Source of the DNA: Triticum aestivum
Lineage: Eukaryota > Streptophyta > Magnoliopsida > Poales > Poaceae
Assembly: GCF_018294505.1 (NCBI RefSeq)
Contig: NC_057796.1
Coordinates: 268,596,259 to 268,660,258, forward strand
Length of the DNA stretch: 64,000 nucleotides
Reading direction: 5' to 3'
Part shown: positions 48,101 through 59,085 of the stretch, in pieces
Position numbering within the stretch: the stretch's first letter is position 1
Layout of the letters: the number at the start of each line of letters is the position of its first letter
The notes under the pieces: model-generated
Told to the model about the DNA's origin: nothing
Seen by the model: only the letters and a program-made list of their open reading frames with translations
The model's database searches: none
Position numbers and translations under genes: made by a program

Positions 48101-48264
48101 CCCGCGCAAAGGTGCACTGGGGGAAGATGGATGCTGAGAAGCTGATGACCGAAGGGCTGCCAGAGGGAAAGGAGCACCGCAAGCCCGAATTATATTATGA
48201 GAGTGTCCTAAAAGGATCCTATCTTGCAGCGGAGCTATGTACCAAGGACATTATATTTCCATGA
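45174..48264 (+). pseudogene. six-exon gene opposite to gag, Transposase_28-like
   Basis: By-eye exons: 45174-46044, 46112-46503, 46587-47092, 47244-47358, 47432-47704 and 47781-48264. Exon 1 (KKLREAGYLAKRISHRLP ... ERVVFLPHFVRGLGFPLHPF ... GIDLHDLSPNSFLNISTF ... IVVCEAFLRISPHFGLW) aligns in plan with exon 1 of the gene at 8816 and fits Transposase_28 (PF04195). Exon 2 has a basic start (KVPKKTTEKEAKKTRGG) and an acidic run (EEDEEEEEDE). Exons 4-5 are Glu/Lys/Ala-rich and likely coiled coil. The last exon contains DLVIRLRPAEPIP ... RLVSACPRLD and ends KDIIFP. One lesion: a one-base gain near 45798 breaks exon 1. Function unknown; the conserved architecture suggests it once served the element. 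Confidence 0.8.
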
Positions 48265-49359
48265 ATGCCAATCATGTTGTCCATTGTAATGTTTGAACAA
48301 GGTCATTTATTTGTTGCCTGTTATATAAAAGTTTACCCTCCTGTGCGGCCGTTTTATATGTTAAACTTGAGAGTTAGCCAGTCGTCGGCTTCTGCCCCCA
48401 CGTAAGAAGTACGGGGGTGTTCGGGATAAATCTGAGCACTCTTTATCCCAGTTTTGGGTCCTTCGAAGGAGGCGCTCAGCACAACGAACCAGGCAATCGG
48501 ACTATAGGGCTTTATCACTCTCACTTAGCCATAGGAGCTTTAGTATGGTAGGCGCAATCCCTGGTGTTCGGAAGACCGTACTAGGGGCTCTATAAGCACC
48601 TGATCGGGAAAAAACCGATCCATCGCACGCCGCATTGGTTATGGCATTATGCGGGAGAAATCCTTAAAGATTTTGTGACCTCTCGAACAGCTGACCAGCT
48701 CTCGCCGTATCATGACAGTCAGTTTTCAGCTTTCTCTACTGAGGTGCTCGTCCGGAAGAACCGGGACACAATCGCAGTAGTTCTCCCAGTGTTACCTTAG
48801 CCGATATAGCGGAACGTAAGGTACCAAAACATGGGAGCCGGGCAAACCCAACTATTGACCCAAGACATGATTCGGAGCTGATGCATATAATGCTATAGGT
48901 TTGGGGTGCCGAACTTCCATGAAGGTGTTCGGACTTTATTGCCGTGTTATGGGTAAAACGAAGCCCCTGGCATATTTTAAGGCATATCACTATGTGCGGA
49001 TGCCACTTTACATAAGAATTTCAATAGGAAATAACGGCAGGTAAGCGTCATATAAATCCACATGTTGTATTTGAATAGTACGTCTATGCGTATGAGTACA
49101 AGTAATGTGATAAAAAAAAGGAATATGATTGCGGAACCTGCTGAGACCAGGGGGGAAGAGGCTGAGTGCGGATCCGTAATATAGCCGGATGGTTATTGCG
49201 GGGAATTTCTAAGGATTCCCTTGCGCGTTCAAGCTGCCTCCGTATAGCCCGTCCTGGTCAGCGCAAAGGTGAACCTGCGAAGGAAATGTAAGAAATATTT
49301 GCGTGCCGGAGAGCGGTTGAGCCGCTGAGTTCGGCCTGTCCTGGCCTTCACCGGAGTGT
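48265..49359 (-). other. non-coding internal stretch where pol should be
   Basis: Between the stop of the + strand gene and the protease remnant. In gypsy 1 the corresponding interval holds reverse transcriptase, RNase H and integrase. Here I see none of their motifs in any frame. The region is AG-rich with GTTCGG and CCGAA words. Confidence 0.7.
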
Positions 49360-52300
49360 TTAATTGAGCTCTGGAAGAGCCGGGCTATCCTTCCGCGAAG
49401 CAGTTCGGAGTCCCTTGATGGTGTCCGGGAGCCTGGACGTTGACTCGAGGTTCGGCTGCAAGGTGCTGCTCGTTGCTTCTGCTGCTAAAGCAGTGGTGTA
49501 TTTGTTTGTGCCGAGGGAAGGTTCGGCCTTGTCATTGACCATGATGACGCCGTGCGGACTGGGCATCTTGAGCTTACGGTAGGCATAATGTGGCACCGCG
49601 TTGAATCGAGCGAACGCGGTTCGTCCAAGCAGTGCCTAATAATCACTGCGGAAAGGGACGATTTTGAAGATTAACTCTTTGGTACGGTAATTTTCTGGTG
49701 ACCCGAAGACTACCTCAAGGGCAATGGAGCCTGCACAGCTGGCTTCCACTCCTGGTATAATGCCTGTGAAAGTGGCTTTAGTGGGTTTGATCGACGAATG
49801 ATCGATGCCCATCTTGCTCACTGTGTCCTGGTAAAGCAGATTTAGACTGCTGCCTCCGTCCATAAGGACTCGAGTGAGGTGGAACCCGTCTATTATCGGG
49901 TCGAGGACTAGTGCGGTTGGATTGCCATGATTGGTGTTAACCGGACGATCCGTGCGGTTGAAGGTGACCGGCCCTAGTTTATATTGTGGGACGACTGGTT
50001 CCGTTAAGTCGGCATCCCTAAGGGTGCGTATCCGATCCGAATTGGTAATTTGGGTGGTATTTACCACGTTCACCGATTGAATATGCGGGGGAAATTTCTT
50101 TTGCCCTCCTGTGTTCGGTGATCTGGGCTCTTCGTCGCCATCATCGCTTTGAGGCCCCCCTTCTCCGTCTTTGGCGCCTGCCCTGCCGGCTTGTTTGAAG
50201 ACCCAGCATTCTCTGTTGGTATGTGTGGCTGGCGTTCCTGGGGTGCCATGAATTTGGCATTGGCGATCGAGTATGCGGTCCAGATTGGATGGACCCGGAT
50301 TGTTATTTTTGGGTGGCCCTTACCGCTGACCGGACTTTGAGCCCCTGAACCCGGCATTAACTGCCGTATTTTCGGCGTTTTCACCATATTTACGGTGCTT
50401 GTGTTTGTTGCGTCGTGGTTTGCCGTTGCTATCCCTGGATTCTGGTATGCTAGGTTTGCTTACTGTATTGGTACTACGAGCCAACCAGCTATCTTCGCCC
50501 GCGCAAAAGCGGGTCATAAGTGTCCTGAGGGCTACCATGGATTTTGGCTTCTCTTGACCGAGGTGCCAGGCGAGCCATTTGTCACGGATGTTATGTTTAA
50601 ATGCCGCTAAGGCCTCTGCATCTGGACTGTCGACAATTTGGTTTTTCTTAGTTAGGAACCGGGTCAAGAATTTCCTGGCCGATTCCCCTGGCTGCTGAGT
50701 TAGATGACTTAAATCGTCAGCATCCGGCGGTCGCACATAAGTGCCTTGGAAATTGTCTAGAAATGCATCTGCCAGGCTCTCCCAATTTCCGATGGAGTTT
50801 GCCAGCAAGCTATTAAGCCAATGCCGAGCCGGCACTTTGAGTTTTAGCGGGAGATACTTGATGGCATGTAGGTCATCCCCGCGGGCCATGTGAATGTGGA
50901 GGAAGAAGTCTTCTATCCATACCGCGGGGTCTGTAGTACCACCATATGATTCAATGTTTACGGGTTTAAACCCTTCTGGGAATTCTGATCCATTACTTCA
51001 TCAGTGAAGCATAGGGGGTGTGCGGAGCCTCTGTGCCGGGCTATATCACGACGCAGTTCATATGATTCTTGTCTGCTGTATTCGGCCTGGCCGGATTTGC
51101 TTCTAGTGTATTCGGCGTGATGGTCATCGTCGCGCATTGGTGCGCGCCCCCGTGATCCGTAGATCGATCTTGCATGTTTTGTTCTGTTTCCAATACGTCT
51201 CGCAGGTCCTCCGTGTTGCCCCGGGCCTTGGTATTTTTGTTTGAGTGGCGGCGGGGTGCGGGCTGGACTTCGGGCTGATACGCCTCTCTATCTCGGCCAC
51301 AAGGTGGCCGATCTGCCCCATCATACACTGGTGATGTAGGTTTTAATGCTTCCTCCTCGAGTCGAGGTAGCAACCTGCGCTTTGGGTAACTCTTGGTTGG
51401 GCGCTCGAGTTCGTATTCCTCGGCTGCCAGGACTTTAGTCCATCTATCCGCTAGCAGATCTTGATCAGCTCGAAGCTGTTGTTGCTTTTTCTTCACGCTG
51501 TTTGTTGTGGCTATAAGCCGGCGCTTGAAGCGCTCTTGCTCGACGGGATCCTTAGGCACGAGAAATTCTTCATCGCCGAGGCTCACTTCGTCTTCGGAGA
51601 GAGGCATGTAATTGTCATCCTCTGATTCTCCGTTTGCTGCCTGTTCCGGAGGGCTAGCTTGTTCGTCCTCCCGCTCGAGGTTTGGCTGGAGGGGATCATC
51701 GTCGTCTTCGGCACTATCTGGAGCATTATTGTCTCTTGTGCCGGTATCGCTGCTTTTACTATGGCGGGACTTAGAGCGGCGCCGCTGACGTTGGTGCTTG
51801 GGTTGCTTCTTGGAGGGATTATCCTCCGTTGTCTTATCGCCATCCCCTTCTTTGGGGGTATCCACCATGTATATGTCATACGATGAGGTGGCAGTACAGC
51901 GCCCTATGGGCAGTGGTTCTTGTTCGTCTCCTGCATCATCGTCCATACCGTCGATGTCCTTGGAGCCGAAGTCGAGCATGTCGGTTAAATCATCGACAGT
52001 GGCTACTAAGTGGGTGGTGGGTGGGGCGCGAATTTCTTCGTCGTCCGCATCCCATTCTAGCCGGACATAGTTCGGCCAAGGGTCTCCTGACAGGGAGAGA
52101 GACTTCAACGAGTTTAGTACGTCGCCAAAAGGCGAGTGCTGAAAGATATCTGCGGAGGTAAACTCCATGATCGGTGCCCAATCGGATTTGATGGGCACGG
52201 ACGCAGGCGGCTCGGAGTCCGCGGCCGGGGACGAATCCAACGATTCGGCAACACGGGTCTCGTAGGAGGTGAAGTTAGTATTTGGCTCTATCGCCATCGA

Positions 52301-52510
52301 GTGTGCGGCCTCCGAGGCGGGGTCCATCCACCTGTCCTCAGATGGCGCAATTTGTTCCAGATTGAGGGCCGGAGTGGTTGCAGGTGTGATCTCCCAAACA
52401 CTGTCCGATGGCAGAGCTAAATCATGCTCATCGTGATTGTGCGGCGCACCTGACATGGGCTCGAATCCGTCGAAGATCAAGTCCCCGCGGATGTCGGAAG
52501 TATAGTTCAA
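49360..52510 (-). pseudogene. gypsy 2 gag and protease, broken
   Basis: Minus-strand pieces: 51041-52510, an N-terminal region of 489 residues, acidic and with a basic stretch (RQRRRSKSRHSKSS); 50320-50889, the retrotransposon gag domain (YLPLKLKVPARHWLNSLL ... FLDNFQGTYVRPPD); then 50070-50387 and 49636-50073, with a Cys/His patch and aspartic protease (RVLMDGGSSLNLLY). A TAG near 49634 interrupts SDY and ALLGR. The stretch ends with VPHYAYRKLKMPSPHGV and a short unrelated-looking tail (49360-49596). Gag could package RNA, but frameshifts near 51000, 50320 and 50070 and the stop make this copy defective. Confidence 0.88.
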
Positions 52511-52697
52511 GTTTCCAAACTAGACCTGATGGCCAGGGGCGTAGCTATCGATCTGCTCCAGATGGCCAAGCGAATTGGCCCGCAGTACGAAGCCGCCGAA
52601 TACGAAGATCTGTCCGGGGAGGAAAACCTCACCCTGGATCGCATCGTTGCCGATGATTGAAGGAGCCATCAAGCCTTATGGTGATAGCACGGTGGAA

Positions 52698-52716
52698 CTC
52701 TCAATGAAAGCACCAA
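52698..52716 (-). other. primer binding site of gypsy 2
   Basis: Minus strand TTGGTGCTTTCATTGAGAG directly adjoins the LTR. It differs from the site of gypsy 1, one sign that these are separate families. Confidence 0.75.
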
Positions 52717-53183
52717 TGTCGGTGTCAAAACCGGCGGATCTCAGGTAGGGGCCGAACTGTGCGTCTAAGGCGGATGGTAACAGGAGGCGGGGGACACAAT
52801 GTTTACCCAGGTACGGGCCCTCTCGATGGAGGTAATACCCTACTTCCTGCTTGATTGATCTTGATGATATGAGTATTACAAGAGTTGATCTACCACGAGA
52901 TCGTAGAGGCTAAACCCTAGAAGCTAGCCTATGGTATGATTGTTGTTGTCCTACGAACTAAACCCTCCGGTTTATATAGACACCGGAGGGGGCTAGGGTT
53001 ACACAGAGTCGGTTACAAGGGAGGAGATCTACATATCCGTATTGCCAAGTTTGCCTTCCATGCCAAGGAGAGTCCCATCCGGACACGGGTCGAAGTCTTC
53101 AATCTTGTATCTTCATATTCCAACAGTCCGGCCAAAGGATATAGTCCGGCTGTCCGAGGACCCCCTAATCCAGGACTCCCTCA
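52717..53183 (-). repeat. 5' LTR of gypsy 2
   Basis: 467 bp, same termini as the left LTR. It carries a segment of about 25 bp (around 53015-53040) that the left LTR lacks. TATA box (minus) at 52971-52978. Confidence 0.93.
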
Positions 53184-53188
53184 CTCAT

Positions 53189-54755
53189 CTTCTTCAAGTT
53201 AACCACGTGTTGCTTCTGCCGTTGTTCTGCCTCATGTGGGAAGCGGATCGGCTTGGTAAAGCACTGACACGTGGGACCACATGTTAGCAAACCGCTAGGA
53301 CAACGTCCTCTAAAAATAAGAAACCTCCCTCGCCATCCGCGCGGCAAAATCACCTCCTTTTTACTAATCTTGATTATATAATTTTTTAGATCAATATAAT
53401 TGAGATTTGTATAGATAGCACATAGGAGCAAAACCAAGTGGTACGGTTAAGGGCATCCACAATGTGTTGCCAAATGTGAAAATAGCTTTTGGCATCGTGG
53501 GAACCATTGTGGACGGTGTTGCCAAAGCCAAAAGGATGGAACCGAAGCTCCCTGATTTATTGGTTGAAGGAATAGAAAAATGCAACGTCTCTCCTCTTTC
53601 TCCCGTGCTTGGACGCATGTACAGTATAGAGGACAGAGTCTACTCCCCTGTCCCTTCTATCACAAATCACAAAGCAGTGAGGCATCAAATCACAAAGCAC
53701 GGACGAAGCAACCATCATTTGACTCTTCGCTGACTCCGCTTCTCCATCGTGTTCTTCGAGAAACCATCTCACCGCACTAAGCTGGACAGACGACGCTATT
53801 GTGTACGAGTAGTACTAGTACATTTACGCGTCCTTTGGTTCAACAAACTTCCTGGATGCAAATAAGGCGGTTGTCTCGGCTTGCAGGAGGCACTTGCGAA
53901 CAACTTACCATGGTCTCCCTCAGTGGTGCTCTCCGTCGAACGCACTTCGCCAAACCACAACGTTTGAGATATCGTCGAAGTCACCGCAATGGGGAAGGAA
54001 GTCAAATATAGTTACTACCTCCATTTTTTTGTACACGAGGCCAGTATATCAAAATTACAATTTGCAAAAGGCCACTAACACTAATCGAGGCAAAATTGAT
54101 GGGGTTTGCCTCGTACTAGCAACCAAGGACATTAATATCCCTTGCATGCATGCGGAAGTGAGAAGGTTGGTTTGCATGGCGCTGCATTAATCAAGCGATG
54201 AGGAGTGAGATGGTTAGCTCTTTGGGCTTTGGAGAAAAAATACGCATTAATTGACACGTGAAACGAGGATTTGTATCGATTAATCCCACGAAGGAAAACC
54301 CCGCCTTTCTTTTTTAACACTAGTACTCCTAGTACGTAGTACTACGTACTTATCCTTTTTGGGTCTAGGCCTTGCATTGCCATACTTCGCCACACATTTT
54401 TGCCAAGCTTGCCTAAAGTTTTCAAATTGAAAAGGAGGTACACTTGCGCACGGCTGTCGCGGTCGCACCGCACCCTCACACGGTCGCTCCTGCACGCCGC
54501 GGTCGCACTGCACCCTCACATGCACAGTCGCTCCTGCACGCCGCAAACCCAACCAAGGGAACACACCCTCACTGACACGTGCTGTCGCATGTGAACAAAC
54601 CAAACTCAGCCATCCTACCGCTGACACATAATTTTCGTTCATAGAGTATGTTTATCCAACCGCATGTTGGGGAGTATCCGTACGGCCCGTGCGGTACGGT
54701 GGTCTGTTGGGGAAGAAGAAGAAGTGAGGAAGAAGGGTTAGGAGACGTAGGATAT
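53189..54755. other. spacer with repeat pieces
   Basis: This resumes the sequence interrupted by gypsy 2 at CTCAT. It includes GGGCATCCACAATGTG at 53453, which looks like a Harbinger-type MITE end though no partner end was found. A piece at 53680-53760 is related to 44045-44165, and a GC-rich block at 54422-54600 is related to 59430-59590. No gene is supported. Confidence 0.5.
54422..54600 (+). repeat. dispersed repeat, copy 1
   Basis: GCGGTCGCA ... CACCCTCACA ... CTCCTGCACGC ... CACTGACACGTG. Related copies at 55870-56000 and 59430-59590. Within this copy the block CGGTCGCAC...TCCTGCACGC is doubled. Confidence 0.6.
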
Positions 54756-55691
54756 TCATCCAACCGCCTGAAATGGTAGACTGACCCAAGTCAGGCGACT
54801 TGCATAACAATATATGTTTTTACACAGCAAAAGATCCATAAAAACAACAACATAAAGAAAAACTATCACTGCTCGCGGAACGAGATGGCCTCGTCGTCTT
54901 TGGCTGCCGGCGTGAACCAGCCGTAGCTGCCGACGTGTGTCTCCACACCGTGGTTGTCCTCGGCCTCCAGCTACTCGTTCACGCGGAGCGTGCGGGCGCT
55001 CTGCACGAAGGAGAGCACCGCCAGGTTCAAGTCGAGGACGTCCGGTTCCGCCTGCAGGAGGGCCTCGATGGCAGCGGCATCCGCGCGCTCCGCGTCGAGC
55101 CTCCGCCGCCCGGTTCAAGTCCAGGACGTTCGGTTCTGCCTGCAGGAGGGCCTTGATGAGAGCGGCATTCACGCGGTCCGTGTCGAGTTGAGCCTCTGCC
55201 GCACGGTTCAAGTCTAGGACGTCCGGTTCCGCCTGCAGGAGGGCCTCGATGGCAGCGGCATCCGCGCGCTCCGCCTCAAGTTGAGCGTCCGCCGCCCGGT
55301 ACACATCCACGACATCCGGTTCCGCCTGCAGGAGAGCCTCGATGGCAGTGGCATGCGCGCGCTCCGTGTCGAGTTGAGCCTCTGCCTCCCGGTCCTCCTT
55401 TAGTATCGCCAGGTTGAACCGCTGGTCCGCCTGCAGCATGGGGGGCTCGGACGCCGGCACGAAGTCGACGTCCATCGTCTCATACCCATCGGGGGCCTTC
55501 TGCGCCGCGACCTCCGCCATGAACATTGGATCGGCTTCCTCCTCCTTGTAGCTTGGCTCCAGAGAACTCGGGGATTGGCTCGCCGCAAAGCGAGCTTGGG
55601 AACGGAGGTCTCTGGCGCCGACCGCCGCTGTGATTTCTACGCGGCGCTCCGGCGTCAGCATCTTGTAGTACGTGATCTTGCGGCGCACCAT
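54756..55691 (-). pseudogene. unknown protein with 31-residue tandem repeats, frameshifted
   Basis: From the ATG at 55691 (MVRRKITYYKMLTPERR) the frame runs through a charged region with DVDFVPASEPPMLQADQ and then four copies of a 31-residue unit (AAEAQL...ER...AAAIEALLQAEPDVLDLNR). A longer open frame begins at 55898, but the part before 55691 looks like leader. The repeat nearest the C-terminus is 5 bp short (88 instead of 93 bp), which shifts the frame. The alternative frame then reads LAVLSFVQSARTLRVNE, a stop, and GSYGWFTPAAKDDEA. I recognise no named domain. The repeats are probably helical. It could be a host gene carried in the CACTA or a Triticeae-specific hypothetical gene. Confidence 0.6.
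55023..55390 (-). repeat. 93 bp coding tandem repeat
   Basis: Unit starts on the + strand at 55023, 55111, 55204 and 55297, with the next border at 55390. Three periods are 93 bp and one is 88 bp. The period is a multiple of three, so each unit adds 31 residues. Confidence 0.85.
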
Positions 55692-55869
55692 GGCTTTCCG
55701 GTGAACTAGGGGACACTTGATGTGGGCTAGGGGATCGAAAGGTGGGGGAAGGGGCTGGAGATTAGGTGTGGTTTTAGGGCAGTGGCTGGCGTAGGCCGAG
55801 CAGCGAAGGTTCTGGTGTGAATCGTGGTTCCGGTGATGACCGGTCAATCGGTTTTGACTGTACATCGCT

Positions 55870-56000
55870 CTTGTCGCGTTCGCGTTGCAGCCCGGCACGC
55901 TGGACCCTCCACGTCGCTCACCGAATGGAACGCGCTTCGTCTTGCGTTGCGCTCGCTTGTGGGACTGCAGTTGAGAGCAAACCGACGTCCCTCCCCCTCC
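55870..56000 (+). repeat. dispersed repeat, copy 2
   Basis: Shares GGAACGCGCTTCG, GGGACTGCA and GAG(A)AAACCGAC with 59520-59580. It overlaps the 5' side of the repeat-protein gene. Confidence 0.55.
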
Positions 56001-58990
56001 CCCGCCCGCGTCATTTTATGCGGAGTAAATAAAAACAGAGGGAGTATACTACGGATGAGGTTCCCCTGGCGTGGCCGAATCCATTGAGTAACTGACATGC
56101 GGGGCCTAGCAAGCATGGGGTCCGCCAGTAAGTGACCGAAAGGGAGGGTAAAGCAGGGATACGTATGTGAAAGGAGCTTCCAATGATATAATTTTCACAT
56201 TATACATCTCATGTACTATTAATCTTGTCAATAGTCAAATGCGGTTTTGAAAAACGCATTAGAGCATGGTTAATAATATAGCCAGTCGATGGCTATAAGG
56301 AACTGCCATTAATCTATAGCCATCATCTATTATATGCACTCATACAATAGTGTGGGCTATAAGGTTGGCTATTTCCCGCAAAAAAATTATAAGGTTGGCT
56401 ATTGTATTAGTACCTTTTCCATCTCCTCTCCATCTCTTTCTTCATATTTATTGTACGTATTTAACTAGGAATGTGTATATAGCTAGGCTCTTGCATGAGA
56501 GCTCACTCCCCTTACTTTTTCACATCTCTCTCCTCCACATAAGCCCTATATAAATGGAAGGAGGGAGTACATATGAGCACTGGATACTCTAGTATAGATG
56601 TTATCAGTACTCCACTAGTACTATTGGACAGGGAGCTTAAAAAAAGTTACTATTGGACTGGCTATACGTGGCGAAATCCTAGTAGGAAGAGCATGCGCAA
56701 GAACAAGCACATTCACGTGGTTGAAAAGAAATTGGAAACCCTCTTGAGTACAAATCTAGGAGTACGTATGAATCTAACAATATTGATTGGGCGTTGTTGA
56801 ATGTTGATACTTTTTTATCAAAGTAGAGATACTTTGACTACACATAAAACTTATATGTAAACTAGAAAGGATAGGAGGGAGTATATTGTATGTTCAAAAA
56901 CGAAATGAACATTGAATACCCTTTATATATGATTTGCGGATGCTATGATCACCGGTTCAAAATTTTGAATCCGCCTTAGGTATCACACATGCCCCCACTC
57001 GTTCTCTCTCGATTTCATCTCGGGGTCCGGAGATCGATTGAAAGAGGACTAGGGTGGGTACAATACGTTCGTTTCACTTATGAACATACAATATACTCCC
57101 TCTGATCCCCACAGACCCCCCGGTGGGTCATTTCTATCATAGAAACAGACCAAACCTTTATCTCCTTGCACGACACGCAATTGATCTCTGAACATCAATC
57201 GATCTCGTCAACATGTGTCGGGGCATGAACCGAATGGGATGTCAAAACTAAGACACGAAGCGACACGTAGTGGAGGCAAAGTGAAACTTTAAACGAACCG
57301 TTTGTTTGTATGCATGTCGGAAAAATTACAAATAAACATTGGAAATAAAAGCATGGTCTAGGCCCACATGCGAATGATACTCAGCGGAATGTTCAAATGA
57401 GGCATGCGGGAGGATGAACTCAACCGGAGGGCGACATGATCGATGGAGAAGAGGGTTGGAGAGGAATGAGAAATAAGCAAACGCCACATGATTATACTTG
57501 AACGGCTCAAATAAACAATAAGTTGTCTCACTTGGCCTACATAGTTAAAGGCCTAATGCGCAACGCACAGCACTGACGCTCAAATATGGCTGGGAAAACA
57601 GGGAAACCGACATGTGGGGCACACCTGTCGGGACGATGTAGCGCAAACTAGTCCAATGGAGGAGCTGGCCCACGACCTCGTCGCCACCGGCAACCGTACC
57701 GTTCATGTGGGTTGTGGGGGACAACAACATGGCGCAGCTCCAGCACCGCCTCTGGATACGTCGACCGCGGTGAGCGACACGCTCATCGTCGCTAGACACG
57801 TTCGACTTCAGTGTGCCGAGGATGGCGTTAGTGCTGTGGCACGACCAACCGTATGTTTAGTTTGTGCCCAAGGTTGCCCCATCAAAGCATTGGGTAGCCA
57901 AAATTTTGGTTGAGGTTTTTGTTGCCCATGATTTGGCCGACATCGGCAAGAAAAATGAACTAGAGTTGGCTAGAATTCATTGGCATGCCAAAAAAATGGC
58001 AACCATCCGAACAAAGACCAATCTTTGGGCCATGACCAAAATTTTGGTAAGGTGCACTTTGGCCACAATCCAAACAAACCCCAACACCCAGCTCGTCGAG
58101 GATGCACGGGGCGCCGAGACGCGTCCGCGGAGTGGTGTAGCGCGGCCTACTGCATCCTCAGGACCTGAGACCATGCCGGGTCGTCTTGCTTTTTCAATGA
58201 CATGCGTCGATCGCATGTGAGCAAAGGGCATCTCCAACGTTGCCACGACCGCAGCTGACTACCCTGGCACACCAAAAACCCTCGTCCCTCACGCCGTCGC
58301 GCGGTGCGTTCCCAGCCGGTGCCAGCTGCCCGCATTCATGCCGTCCGTCTGTATGCCGTCGTTAAGAGGCTCGGTGCCCGAGGAACCAACTCCAGTGACT
58401 TAATGACGCACCAGGACGCTTGGCCTCACCGGAATGCGCTACTTAAAGTGGCAACGCCCAGCTAACCTCCACACCGTAGCGCATCGTCCTCCTACCTGGC
58501 ACCACATCCGCCATGACCACAAGCGCGAACGCTCTGCGGGAGAGCTTGTCTTCGGGGATGAAGCTCGAGGTCGCCGCCCTCGCTCAAGTCGCCGCACAAG
58601 CGGTGGCCACGCTGGCGGCCGATGACGGGAGCACCGTCAGCCACGCGTCCTACTTGCCGCCGTCCAACGTCCGGCACCGCCAAGGTCGGGGACTCCTCCG
58701 AGGATGAGTTGGGCATGGGAGGCGGCAGTGCATGGTGTGCCAACTGGCTTGTCCGTCTCCCATGTTCTACTTTTCCTCGCCGGAGACCGCACCTTCACTT
58801 CACGGGGCTTGAACCCCGCCCCCGTACATGGAGATCGCAGATGGAGGACGTCGGTTGCCGCCGTAGAATAGGATTAGGGTCGGGTTTCTTTTATTTTTCT
58901 GTCCTATAAAAGTTCGAAATGTAATGAAAATCTGCCATGTTTCCATTAATCTCGGCCAGTGTATATGAACTTTCACAATAATATAGTATA
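56000..58990. other. spacer with MITE-like pieces
   Basis: It contains GAGCATGGTTAATAATATAGCC at 56263, resembling a common grass MITE end without a clear partner, and an inverted repeat (56876-57101). CCAAAATTTTGG occurs twice (57898, 58036), and GGGCATCTCCAACG at 58227 is Harbinger-like. A + strand ORF piece at 58513-58906 (MTTSANALRESLSSGM, VGDSSEDELGMGGG) belongs to no family I can name. No intact gene. Confidence 0.45.
56876..57101. repeat. 226 bp inverted-repeat unit
   Basis: AGGGAGTATATTGTATGTTCA (56876-56896) is the exact reverse complement of 57081-57101, and similarity continues inward for about 25 bp more. The GGAGGGAGTA/TACTCCCTC ends recall Stowaway termini but face the wrong way for a simple Stowaway. 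Confidence 0.65.
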
Positions 58991-58999
58991 TTGTAGGAG

Positions 59000-59085
59000 T
59001 ACTAGCAAGATGCCCGTGCGTTGCACGGAAGATCAAGATCTTGTGGGAGAAAAGGATGAATGAGGGAAGGCCTTATCTGCAAATG
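59000..59085 (+). mobile_element. one-ended fragment of the same MITE family as 42428-42913
   Basis: Starts CTAGCAAGATGCCCGTGCG after TA. It matches the left arm of the MITE, with a short internal deletion, up to AAGGCCTTATCTGC; then similarity ends. Confidence 0.75.

Larger units (their letters stand above)
44176..53183 (-). mobile_element. Ty3/gypsy-type LTR element lacking reverse transcriptase and integrase
   Basis: The LTRs are 44176-44620 (445 bp) and 52717-53183 (467 bp), with the target duplication CTCAT at 44171-44175 and 53184-53188, so both ends are intact. On the minus strand: LTR, primer site (52716-52698), gag, protease to 49360, a non-coding stretch, the opposite-strand gene (45174-48264), polypurine tract and LTR. 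No reverse transcriptase, RNase H or integrase is present between protease and the 3' end. The LTRs differ by about a dozen substitutions by eye and a 22-25 bp deletion in the left one. It would need enzymes from a relative to move. The gypsy assignment rests on gag/protease similarity to gypsy 1 and the same overall plan. Confidence 0.9.

Noticed and set aside
58513..58906. Small + strand gene (MTTSANALRESLSSGM...)
   Set aside because: Two frames would need joining, no domain is recognised, and no supporting splice sites were found. It is kept only as part of the spacer description.
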